From: Larix kaempferi
Lineage: Eukaryota; Streptophyta; Pinopsida; Pinales; Pinaceae
Reading direction: 5' to 3'
NCBI GenBank assembly: GCA_027924585.1
Contig: BSBM01000442.1
Span: forward strand, 496,001 to 560,000
DNA length: 64,000 nt
A model generated the notes under the pieces. The model was not told the origin of the DNA and did no database searches. It saw nothing but the letters and a program-made list of their open reading frames with translations. Shown one piece after another: positions 33,109 to 43,686 of the stretch (its first letter is position 1; the number at the start of each line of letters is the position of its first letter). The position numbers and the translations under genes were made by a program.

Positions 33109-34437
33109 GTAAAGTCATCGAGTACGGTTCCGATCACCAAAAACTGAGGGATGTCATCAAAATATTTATCAGTAGCGACAACCTTAAACAGTTGGGCATC
33201 CGGTAACCCGTCTTCGATATTAGTTGGTTCCTCCCCTGTGTCAATCTGTGATAAATGATCTGGTCTAGCATTCAACCGCCCCGGTTTCACAATGACTTCA
33301 AAATCAAAATCCTGAAACAAAAGTAGCCAATGACAGATCTCCCCCCCCAAAACAGGCTTATTGACCAAGTATTTCAATGCAGAATGATCAGTGAACATTT
33401 TAAAGTGGCCACCCAACAAATAATGCCTGAATTTTTGTAGCGCGTAAACCATGGCCAGACCTTCCCTCTCCATGGTAGTGTAGTTTCGTTCTGCAGAGGA
33501 AAGCTTCTGACTGGAAAAAGAAATGGGATGATCAAGGTCGCCTTCTCTAGGTTGGGCCAACACAACACCTAATGCAGTCGAGGAAGCATCAACATGGACA
33601 TGGAATTCCTTACTCCAGCCTGGAAAGACCAAGATCGGTGCCGACGCCATCTTCGCCTTGAGCGTTTTGAAACTATCCTGACATTCCAAGCTCCACTGGA
33701 ATGTCGCGTCCTTCTTCAACAAGTTTTCCATAGGGGCAGTAATCGCAGCATAACCCCTGATAAACTTGCGATAATATCCCATATGACCCAAGGTCGCGCG
33801 CAACTGCTTAACGGTGGTTGGCGGTTGCAATCCCAGAATGAGTGCAATTTTGGCTAGATCAACCAGCAATCCCTGTTTACACACAATATGACCTAGCAAT
33901 ATCCCGAACGGTGCACAGAAAATACATTTCTTCAAATTCAGTGATATATGGTGCTGTCGGCATCGCTCAAGCATTAACCGCAGATTGGCCAGATGATCAC
34001 GAATCAATCCATAAACAGTCCAATCATCCATATATACCTGCAAAACCTTCTGAATAAAATCTTTGAATGCAGCAACAATGACTCCGGAGAATATCGCAGG
34101 TGCATTCTTCAAACCAAACGGCATTACCGTGTACTGAAAGCAACCCCATTCAGTAACGAGAGTTGTCTTGTGGCGATCTTCCTTGGCAATGTCAATCTGA
34201 TGGTAGCCAGGGAATCCATCAGTAAATGAGTACATCTCCTGACCACCCACTCCTTCAAGCACTTCATCAATAAATGGGGTCAGAAAAGGGTCATGTAAGC
34301 AGGCATCGTTCAGCTTCCGTAAGTCGACGCAAATGCGTACTTCACCTATTTTCTTGTCCTGCACCACCATAGGACTAATCCATTCGGACTCTTCCACAGG
34401 TTCAATAATACCAACATCCAACATGCGATCAAGCAAA
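33109..34437 (-). pseudogene. gypsy B reverse transcriptase and RNase H
   Basis: A long uninterrupted frame of about 440 codons after the truncation point. It shows MLDVGIIEPVEESEWISPMV, VRICVDLRKLNDAC, YSFTDGFPGYHQIDI, MPFGLKNAPAIFSG and the catalytic YMDD (34034-34023). RNase H follows with FHVHVDASSTALGVVLAQ, TTMEREGLAMVYALQKFRHY and TDHSALKYLV. The N-terminal end of the domain is cut by the deletion junction with copia C. The lack of stops over this length shows it is younger than the elements around it. Confidence 0.9.
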
Positions 34438-35581
34438 GATAGAGAAGCATAAAGCCAAGTTGGTTGCAAAAGGATTTGTTCAACAATATGGTGTGGACTA
34501 TGATGAAACCTTTTCTCTAGTAGCAAGTATGGATACCACCAAAGATGTACTTGCAATAGCATCTCAGAATCAATGGCATATTTATCAAATGGATGTGAAA
34601 TATGTGTTTCTCAATGGAAAACTTGAGGAAGAATTATATGTAGACAAACCACTTGGATATGCTGTCAAAAAGAACACAAAGTGTTCAAGCTAAAAAAGGC
34701 CTTGTATGGTCTTAAACAAGCTCCCAAATCTTGGTACAGCACGATTGATTCCTACCTCATCAACAATGGGTTAAACAGGAGTAGTAATGATCCCACTCTG
34801 TATGTCAAAATAGATCAGCAAGGTAAAATTCTGATTGTATGTCTCTATTTTGACGACATCATTTATACTGGAAATCTAATGCTAGAAGAATTTAAGACAG
34901 TCATGAAAAAGGAGTTTGAAATGACTGATCTTGACCTTATGAAATACTTCCTTGGTATGGAAGTTGAACAAAGTGAAAATGGCATTTTCATCTGTCAGCA
35001 TAAGTATTCTACAGACATTCTGTAGATATTTAGAATGGATAAATGAAAACCAGCAGAAACCCCCATTGCTACAGACACCAAGTTAATCAAGAATGATGAT
35101 GGACCAGCAATGAACTCTACAATTTACAAAATATTTTTAAGCAATTTAATGCATTTGACTGCAGCTAGAACTGATTTCATGTATGATGTCAGTTTGATAT
35201 ATATATTAATGGAGTCTCCCAAAGACTCTCACTGGAAATTTGGTAAAAGAATTCTGAGATACGTTGGAGGCACAGTTGGTTATGGACTTTGGTACACTCA
35301 TTCACCAGACATAATTCTTACAAGGTACACTAGCAATCAATTATGAAGGCAATATTGATGATAGGAAAAGCACATCTGGTTATTCTTTCCATTTGGGTAC
35401 CAATTTTATTTCATGGGCCTATCAAAAACAAGCCATTGTCAGCATGTCTTCAGCAGAATAAAAATATGTAGCATCTACTACAACAACATGCCACGCAGTC
35501 TGGCTGAGAAGACTTTTGAAGGATATGGGACACACAGAAAAAGAACCAACACATATTTATTGTGACAATAATTCTGCAATA
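34438..35581 (+). pseudogene. copia C reverse transcriptase and RNase H, C-terminal piece
   Basis: It resumes as IEKHKAKLVAKGFVQQYGVD, then MDVKYVFLNGKLEEELYVDK, LKKALYGLKQAPKSWY and a catalytic motif of YFDD at 34846-34857. RNase H pieces follow: LMHLTAARTDF, STSGYSFHLG in a shifted frame, SMSSAE and CDNNSAI. Stops lie at 35023-35025, 35044 and 35344. The domain is cut at 35581 by the TG end of LTR E, before the usual KHIDI tail. Confidence 0.88.
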
Positions 35582-37907
35582 TGTAATATCCATTCTTATA
35601 TCAAAGATATTATCTCATTGTTTTATAATTAAAAACATCAATTGACACAAGAATTAACTTATACCACAGCTGGTTGAGAAACTAGTTGTAGAAAACTAGT
35701 CTTGGACACAATTGGCTTCCCCACCAGGGTTAGGACTGTGTAAGGTTTAAGATATGCCAAATGTATGGGTGGATGTGTAGTAGAAAAGGTATCAAGTTTA
35801 GGAACAACTAATGATTTCTATGCACAAAGTACTGGGGCCATTTACATTTCAACAACAGCTAGGCTGATGTCTACTTTGATGCTTCCTGGGCACACCAACA
35901 TATGCAAACTAAACTCAGTGATTACACCTGAATGTAACCAAATGGAATATATCATACATTAAAATCTTGATTAGGTTTTGTACAAGTTCTTATGATAATT
36001 TGGGAGGTTCTGGTTGATTTTGGGAGCAAAGAGAGGAAAATTTCTATGTAGGACTACTCAACTAGTAATTTTCCAAACTCTTCCAAATGGAATGATATGA
36101 TCTCATATTTTCAATATAAAGGTGGGATGGTCTTCATCAATTTTGAAGGGACCCAAAAAAACTGACAAAATATAATTTGGGAATACTAATACTTGTTAAT
36201 TGATCCAATTGTAAAACTAGTCAATTTCGGGTCCCCAATGATCTAGTCTTGATTATTGAGGACTCAAATAGCCGGAGAGGGTTACGAAACTCTTATTTTT
36301 GGATGGGGTTGGATTCTATAGCGATTTAAAAAAAAAAAAAACCTTCATAAAGAGAATTAGTTACTCTGAGCTCTGTATGATGCATAAACTGGAAAACTAG
36401 TCAATAAAAAGTGTACATTGAGCCAGTCTTTGAAAGATAGGACTCAAACTGCCAAATGATGCTATTTAATTCATATTATTATATTTAATGGGGATATTAT
36501 ATGTTATGTAAATAAAAAACAAATAATACTAAGTTCATTAAGCTTAAACATTAAATGGCATAGCCCCAAACATCATAGATAATCTTTGTACTTGAATTAT
36601 TACAATGATAGAAGAAGGCGATTACATAAAGGCGTGAGAAGAGAAGGTGTTGTCACTATATCAGATATGTAGGATGGATCTGAGCTTATTTATTCTTATG
36701 AGGTGTGCACTATCCTTCTATGTCATCTTGCAAGCTCTCCAACTGACTAGTATTTCTCCGTGAAACTCTACAGAACCACCTTAAGAAATCTAGATCTTTG
36801 CATAAACTTCTGAAGGATGGATCTTCACATGAAATGGCTGGATCAAATATGCAATGTAGTATCAATTGATTCACTGAATCATGTACAGAAGAGTGGAACT
36901 TGAACTATGGGGCACATCTCCTTGCCTTGGTAAGCTAAAGTGCTCACACACAAATTCAATAATGATCAAAAATTTTGAAAAGGAGTTGCTTGGATTCTTT
37001 TATAAACTTCTTGATGACCTACTAAGCAATTTTATGTGCTTGGTGACCTGTTAGAGCCCTTCCAAATTTTCCCTCCTTGAGTGGATAGGATTTCCTTCTT
37101 TTCCTCTCTTACAACTTTTCATCCTTTTAGAAACTACGATCCCCCCTTGACTTGAGATGTTTCCTGCTTTGTAAAATAGTTGCATGCTTTGTAAACTGGC
37201 CTCTATTTTGGAAATTGCACCCTTTAGTATATTTTCTGAATTGTTAACAGACCTGAATTTGGAAATTATGCCCTCCCTTGGGCGCTTTTATGGATGTTTC
37301 CATTTTCCTGCTTTTGGAAACTTCTTACACCTTCCCTATTTTTCACCTTTAATTATTTTTCTTGCCTCTAGTTCCATTTTAGCAACCTTATCCTCATGAG
37401 GGTTCCTTCTTGGCCCACTTGCTCAAAATCAGGGATTATTTTAAGGACCCATACTTATTTAAAAGTGTATAAACCTGTACGAATCTTACTAATTCTTAAA
37501 ATGTCAACTATAAAATATTTGGCTATATTTTTCTAAAATTATTTCAATTTCTAAGGATTTTATATAGTTTATATAATAATTTGGTGATTTTTAGAGTGAA
37601 AAAAGTTTAGCCCATCAAAATTAGGAGAAATGGGGCTTCAAAAAATGTAAATTGACGAATCATTTTTGGGGGAAAAACATGGAAAAATAGCCCATGGGCT
37701 AAATTTCGCCCCTAAAATTATCCTTGCTCAAAATTTAGGAATAATTATTTATAAAAATAATTAAAATTAATAAAATTATTGTTTATACTAGACTTTGGAT
37801 AATTTTTATTCTAAGTATGCAAAGAACAAAATAAATTTATCTCATTAGGGGTTATTTTGTTCCCTTTTCCCATGGAAACTAAATGAGCCAAAATTGGGGA
37901 CATGACA
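35582..37907 (-). mobile_element. LTR E, about 2.3 kb, related to element D
   Basis: It starts TGTAATATCCATTC in plus coordinates, exactly where the copia C RNase H stops, and ends GGGGACATGACA at 37907. Both ends match the LTR of element D (TGTAATATCCCTTT and GGGACATGACA). The adjoining internal bases, TCCTCCCTTTCC then TTACTTGTCCTCAAGCAATT, match the D polypurine side too. So this is the 3' LTR of a minus-strand element of the same broad family. Interior sequence is strongly diverged from D. The left flank is CAATA; its duplicate was not found. Confidence 0.75.
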
Positions 37908-38035
37908 GTCCTCCCTTTCCAAAATTACTTGTCCTCAAGCAATTGAAAACAACTACAACCAACTATGAAGCCAACCAATGACTTCACTCCTCAAAATATG
38001 CTTGTTGTAGGTACAACATGGGAGCCCCAGATTTT
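37908..38035 (-). mobile_element. internal remnant of element E
   Basis: About 120 bp next to the LTR, with the minus-strand purine tract GGAAAGGGAGGAC and the GAGGACAAG word shared with D. Similarity is lost by about 38035, where E was truncated. Confidence 0.6.
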
Positions 38036-38210
38036 TATATGCAACGATAATGATTAAATTACATGGTCATTTTGGGGTTTTTATCATCATGCTTTTATTG
38101 TTTTGTCATGATTTGATTAAGTTAGCAATTTTTCCCTTTCAAAATGCTTTTGTTTTGCATGTTTTTTGTGAGTTCCGAAAAGCTTTGGTTTTCCCAAAAG
38201 TCAACTATTT

Positions 38211-38590
38211 CCGCAACCCGCAATCTGCAATCCGCAATGCGGATTGCGGAAGCTTGGTTTTGGTTTTGAAACATTTTTCATTCCACAACCCACAATCCGC
38301 AACGGATTTGTTTTTTAAAAAATTGTGGTTGTTCGCACCCGCAACTAGCAATGTGGATTGCGGGAATGCTTTGTAAATAGTTTCAGGTTTTGCATTTTCG
38401 CAACCCGCAATCCGCAAATGCGGATTGCGGATTGTGGAAAGTGTTTGGATAATAATTTTGCGTCTTTCTTTTCCATAACCCGCAATCCGCAAATGCGGAT
38501 TGCAGACTGCGGAAGAGTCATTACATTCATTAGTGTAAGTTGTGATTCCACAACCCGCAACCCGTAATTGCGGATTGCGGAAAGCAGAAA
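38211..38590. repeat. cluster of GC-rich palindromes (CCGCAATCCGCA / TGCGGATTGCGG)
   Basis: Six units begin with CCGCAACCCGCAAT-like words at about 38211, 38283, 38334, 38399, 38473 and 38547. Most are followed within 30 bp by the reverse complement TGCGGATTGCGG, so each can fold as a hairpin with a stem of 10-12 bp and a loop of 1-4 bases. Spacing is 51-74 bp with T-rich DNA between. The rest of the region is AT-rich, so these stand out. I do not recognise the family; an AT-rich host element with clustered hairpins, such as a foldback or Helitron-type tail, is possible. Confidence 0.85.
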
Positions 38591-38599
38591 GAATGTATA

Positions 38600-39129
38600 T
38601 ATTTTCTAAATAAATGTTTGCAACTTCTCTTCCGCATCCTGCATGTTTAATCTTGACCGTTGATTTGTCTTGATCCTGTGGTTGATATTAGATTGTTTTG
38701 TTTCGATTAATCATTTCAGTTATCCATTTTTCTTTACCATTGTTTTGGTTTGCAATTCGATTTTTTTTAAACCGCGATTTTCACCTGTGGCCAAACACGA
38801 ACTAGTAGTCATTGATTCGACTAAATCATAACTAATCGAGTGTTGGGATTTGCTATTAAATCATACGTGAATTAATGCAAACCTTATCATGTCTTAATCC
38901 AAGTTTGTCGACACATGCTGCGTGTTATTTCAATACAGATGTGATAATTGCAAGTTCTAGACCGTAAGATTTTAATCATGGAAATTCATTACGCTCAGCC
39001 ATTTCTGGAATCTTTATTGTTTTCTTTTAAATACAGACGTCAACATGGGAAATTTGTTGGTCGTCATATTGCAATAGAAAAGTCTTGTTAGTTGATTTGA
39101 AGAATTTTTCCTTCTAACTATTCCATATT
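38600..39129. other. no gene seen
   Basis: AT-rich DNA with no frame, repeat or element end that I can support. Confidence 0.4.
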
Positions 39130-39520
39130 GTGAGCAAGATGCAAAGAATTCACGAATCTTCGGTCATATCTTGTGAAGAGAAAGAATTTCAGCCTCTTCT
39201 ATACCAAGAACTTGTGTCGCAACCTTTTGACGCGGGTGTTCCGGATGAAAGTAGTGATAGTGAAGAAGAGGACTCTGAGATTCAATTCATGTGTATACAG
39301 CTCCCTAAGAAGAAGAGAAGTAAGACCACTGAAAAACCAGCTGATTGAGACAATATCATTATCCAGAATTTTATAATCAATGAAGTACCTGTCACTCCAT
39401 TAATACCTTTGAAGGAGCTGGAACAAGTGGCCGACTTTTCAGTGTTTAAGGACATTGTTGATCATCATGAATCTTCTAAGAAATATCTTTTTGTTCCCTT
39501 GTTATTTGTCGCAGGAAGCT
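39130..39520 (+). pseudogene. acidic coding-like fragment, unknown
   Basis: A frame begins in the 39130s and includes MQRIHESSVISCEEKEFQPL, an acidic run (ESSDSEEEDSE) and a basic run (KKKRSKTTEK). After a TGA it continues in frame through IIIQNFIINEVPVTPLIPLK and ADFSVFKDIVDHHESSKKY to 39520. The composition is protein-like, and the stop could be a recent change. I do not recognise a family. It may be part of the leader or N-terminal gag of gypsy F, which lies downstream on the same strand, or a captured host fragment. Confidence 0.35.
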
Positions 39521-40390
39521 AGTGGGTTGTTGTTATCTTTCACAATTCACTATAGGATATTTCTCTGAATTTATGTAATGAATTCCTCTAGTAATTTCGG
39601 AAGTTGCTTAGTATTAATCGCTCTTGAAGATTATTTAGCAGTGGAACTTGATCTTGTAATCCTTGTTTTATGGGAAGTCTATGTTTTGTAAATGTTTTAT
39701 AATTATTATTTAAAGGGTAGAGGTCTCATGGGGTGAAGGGGGGGGAGAAAATCACCAGAGAAGGACTAGAGAAATGTTGCTTCACTGAGATCTTGTAATT
39801 TTTTGCAGACCTTACGAATGAAAGTTAGTTTCTTTTGATATCTTATTTGCTATGTTATCAAATTTCTTTGATGATATATGTTTTCTTCACCCTAATTACT
39901 GAATGAATATTTTTCATCCTTTGCAATCAATCATTAATGCATTGATCTATGATTTGGATTTGTCTTAATTCATGGTCTGTGTATCTTTATGTTTTAATTG
40001 AATTTATTTAATTAAAATACTTATCTATTTCTGCAAATGATTCACAGAAATTAATAATTCATGTTAATTTTTCAATTAGCATAAGAACTACAGGATAATC
40101 TTGCATGCACTCAACCTTTAAATTATTATTAGTTAATTTTCATTGCCTGATTGTATTTTGAAGTAATAAGAAAAGATCCAATTTAACATTTATGTTAAGT
40201 TGGTGAAATGACTTATTAAAATTCAAACTAAGTTATCCTGCACACAAACAAAACACTCCTATAGATCAGATCTGACTTAGTTTAGATTTCTTTTAAGGTA
40301 GATTTTACTAGGTTTAGATCCATTTAGAAGTTAAGACACTTTAATATTCCCTCATAAGAAGACTGATCCTTTCAGGATCAAACCCCATAA
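39521..40390. other. no gene seen; possible leader of gypsy F
   Basis: AT-rich, without long frames. A run of nine G near 39740 and a GATCCTTTCAGGATC palindrome near 40365 are the only notable features. No LTR end or primer site was recognised. Confidence 0.35.
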
Positions 40391-42767
40391 GTGCCAGCGG
40401 AGGCCTTTGTATCAGTGGCAGTTAACTACACCAAACATGATGGGGATAGAATTGTTCTTGCGCAAAACCTTTTGAAGCCTTTCAGTCTGATTTTTCACCC
40501 TTTGTTGTTATCCTTGGAACCCATTCCAGCAACCTACACATCCGGGGCTTCAACAGATGGCGCTAGAAGGAGGGCCGGAATAAAATTATGCCTAAATGAA
40601 ACACCAGCAAGAATACTGATTGTCACCCGTAGTCACACGCAGACATCAACCTCTGCAGAACAACCTGTGCAATATCCAAATGTCATTCCTGCTACCCCTG
40701 TAATAGAGCGGGAAACTAGGACGGCCGATATCATTTTTATATCACCCACTAGGGGACCCCTCACTCTCGAACAATTACTCAAAGGTTCTTCTGAGAGTGT
40801 TTCTAGGTTACAACAAAGAATCGCTGAAGAGCGTAATCTTGGATTAGCATCAATTCAACATCACCAGAACACCGATCCGCAAGATAATAATTCAGATAAT
40901 CAAAATTCAGGTGACAAGAGTCTTGAACAACATAATTCACCTTGCCACAATCTGCTTCCCGATTTCAACCTTGACACATTATTCAAGGAAACAGAACAAG
41001 GCCAACCAAACGTTGCCACAGGTGGACCACCACCGACACCTCCTTCATCCTCATCATAATCATCCGACGAATCATCACATAGTGAGTCAAACTCCAGTTC
41101 ATATTCGGAAGACATACCCATGGAAGAAGGTGGAAACAGACTCTGGTTGGACTAGGATGTTGTGTTTATAGTTGGAGAACAACACGAAATCCCTAAAAAC
41201 TCTGAAAAGTGGCTCCCTAAGTTTGATCCCGATGAAAAATAACCTGCCCTTGATCACATTAAAACTTTTATGCAGGCCATCATACTTAGGAATTTTATTC
41301 ATGAAGATGTAGTATGTAGGTTGTTTCCTTACACCTTCCAAAGAAAAGCATCTGCTTGGTACTTTTCCTTGGAATCTAGATCCATTTCTTCATGGGATGA
41401 CTTTGAAAAAATGTTCATCCAAAAGTTTGGAGATGATAAGACTCCAAAATACTTGGTTATAGACTTGTCCTCAATGAAAATCAGAGGCAAGGAAAGGGTT
41501 AAAGATTACAATCAAAGGTTTTCATATTTGAAAAATAGAATCCATGCCACTGTTCTTCCTGCGGAAGAACTGCTGGTTTCTTATTATGTTAAAGGTTTAC
41601 CAGTTCCTATTGCTATGTGGGTAAAAAGAACACATAAAGCTAGCTTGCAGGAAGCCTTTGTTGAGGCTATTCAAGTTGAAAAAGACATATTATGTTTAAA
41701 AGATAACCCTAATGCCCCATCTGAACAACCTTCTACCTCCAAAAGAAAGAAATAAAATCCTCCAAAACCCACGGTGCAAAACAAGGACCCATTTGAGATG
41801 AATGACATGAATAAGTTCCTCCAAAAGATCTCAAATGAAATGGTAGACCTAAAGAAGGGAAACACGGAAAACCAGAATAATAAGAAATTATTTCTATCTT
41901 TAATGCTTTGGTTTCACAATCAAATAATTCTCCTGATCAGAAAGATGAAAATCCACAAGAGAACCAAGATCCTGAACCACCAGATGAAGTAGAATATCAC
42001 CAAATAAACACAATTAGATTCTTTTCATAACTTCCCATGGTTGAGGAGGAGGACGAGCCTAAGGTTGTCTTTAATGTCCAACATCCCTATAATACAATGA
42101 GTAAAGGAAAACCCACACAATAAGATTCCACTTCAACACCCACACCAAACAGAGGTAAAGCACCAGCAGTTAAGGACACTTTAATTCCTGAAATAGAATA
42201 CAGCCTGATTGAGGACTTGAAAAGAGTAAAAGCCAATATTTCTCTTCTTGAACTTCTAGAAATACCTGCGATGAGAGATAGTCTTCCCAAAAGCATGATT
42301 GTCAACAAGCCCAGGGAGGCTCAGAACAACAATATTGAGACATACTCTAAACCTGGAAATCAGAAACTAGGTAGCAAGAAAACACCTCCTTTCTTGCTTA
42401 CTTTTGAAGTTTTCAATAGAAATGTCCATAATTGTATGATAGTTTCAAGCTTCATCAAATGTGATTCCTTTATCTATCTGCAAAAATTTAAATGCCTCTT
42501 GGGAGCCCTACCCTACTCAAATTGTTCAACTTGATAGATCCAAAGTTAGGGTAATGGGAGAACTGAAGAATGTCTTCTTAGCATTGTCTGTTGACCCTAG
42601 AATCCACCAGACTATGGATATTATTGTGGTTGACATCCATGAAATGTATGGAATGTGGTTGAGTAGAGATTGTTCAGAAAATCTCAAAGGCTACTTTGCT
42701 ACTGACTGGTCTCATTTATGGCTTCCCTACAATAGAAGGCCAAATAGAATTAAGATCAGCAGGGAAC
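40391..42767 (+). pseudogene. gypsy F gag and protease, interrupted by element C
   Basis: Plus-strand Ty3/gypsy capsid and protease region. The gag core is at 41270-41600: RLFPYTFQRKASAWYFSLES, SSWDDFEKMFIQKFGDDKTP, then DYNQRFSYLKNRI, followed by a charged tail. Around 42200-42330 IEDLKRVKANISLLELLEIP and RDSLPKSMI mark the protease entry. The protease active-site segment is wrecked: FNRNVHNCMIVSSF stands where the family has a D-S-G-A motif, and a frame change follows. LSVDPRIHQTMDIIVVDIHE and WSHLWLPYNRRPNRI close it. The frame ends at 42767 where the 5' LTR of element C begins, so the pol of F should lie right of the window. Confidence 0.82.
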
Positions 42768-43664
42768 TGTTGCACCCAAAATATCACCATCATGAGACCT
42801 ATGTAACCTCAGTGCCTAAATACCTGAAGTCCCATGATCAAGCTAGTCATTTGGAGCAATTTGATGCCCTTTATCCACACTCCTAATTAGGTCAGCGCAG
42901 GTTGTATTTGAGCAAAGTGCGTCGGCGCAAGTTTCCTTCATGGAGAATGCGCCGGAGTCAGTTTCATGGGATAAAGGTAGCTTTTGAGTGAATTCTAGAA
43001 GTTGGATGAGGTGGATCTCTATCCCTAACTCCTAGGTGAGCTAGCCTTCAGTTCCCTAGCCTTTGGGAAGGATCCCTTAACCCTCTCCCCATGATCCTCA
43101 ACTTACTCTATCCACTTGGTCCTATAAATATGAGAGCCCTCTTTATTCCAATGGGAGGAAGTCTATGGTACTCTTATGCTGGTAAAATTAGCTCAGTAGT
43201 TCAACACCCTAGTCTTGGAGGCACCTACTTCTCTCTAGGAGATTTGGTTTGGCTTTTCGGAAGGAGATTGCGACGTTGGGGCATCGGTTGTAATCCTCTC
43301 TTCTATTGTATTTCCCACTTTTTATACAATAATATAAATGCTTTCCATAAATCTTATTGTGTTGATGGTATTTATAGTTTACCTCCTCAACTATTTACTT
43401 AGACTAGTTAGTGTTTACGCATATTTTACTGCTTGTATTGTTCCTATGTGTTTTGACAGGTCTTACAGCCATAGATCTGGAAACCACGGAACTCGAAACA
43501 ACAACGAGGAGAAAGATCTATGAATCTGAGGTGATATGCTTAATTACTCAATCTTTAACTACATCTAGGAGACTAGTTTCATATTTTGTCCCATTTGTTC
43601 TAGACTTACATTGAGCTAGGGAGATCACACCTTAAGTCCTCTTTTGGTAGATTGTCCGATAACA
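42768..43664 (+). mobile_element. 5' LTR of Tat-like gypsy C (897 bp)
   Basis: It starts TGTTGCACCCAAAATAT and ends CCGATAACA. The same LTR starts at 63314 near the window end. They differ by roughly 5% by eye, mostly in the first 260 bp. The left flank is GGAAC (42763-42767), and the duplicate should lie just past the window. A TATA box is at 43122-43130. Confidence 0.92.
43122..43130 (+). promoter_or_regulatory. TATA box, gypsy C 5' LTR
   Basis: CTATAAATATGAGAGCCCTC is conserved in both LTRs (also 63665-63673) and is the probable promoter of the element. Confidence 0.75.
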
Positions 43665-43668
43665 AATT

Positions 43669-43686
43669 TGGCGACCATACTGGGGA
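43669..43686 (+). other. primer binding site of gypsy C (Tat/Ogre type)
   Basis: TGGCGACCATACTGGGGA lies four bases after the LTR. The ATTTGGCGAC-n-CTGGGGA form is known from Tat/Ogre elements, where the primer is an Arg tRNA. It differs from the initiator-Met sites of the other elements here. Confidence 0.75.

Larger units (their letters stand above)
29923..34437 (-). mobile_element. gypsy B, truncated, nested in copia C
   Basis: A minus-strand Ty3/gypsy insertion inside the copia reverse transcriptase frame. Present are the 3' LTR (30717-29923), a 1.2-kb spacer, integrase, RNase H and reverse transcriptase. It stops at 34437, just inside the start of its reverse transcriptase, where copia C resumes. 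Its 5' LTR, primer site, gag and protease are missing, along with roughly 30 bp of copia C and the second target duplication. The left flank is CTATA (29918-29922). A deletion after insertion explains this best. Confidence 0.9.

Noticed and set aside
32440-34229. Plus-strand frames opposite gypsy B pol
   Set aside because: Shadows of the minus-strand reverse transcriptase and integrase.
38211-38590. CRISPR-like array of palindromic repeats
   Set aside because: Eukaryotic context, uneven spacing, related T-rich spacers and imperfect repeats. Kept as a palindrome cluster instead.
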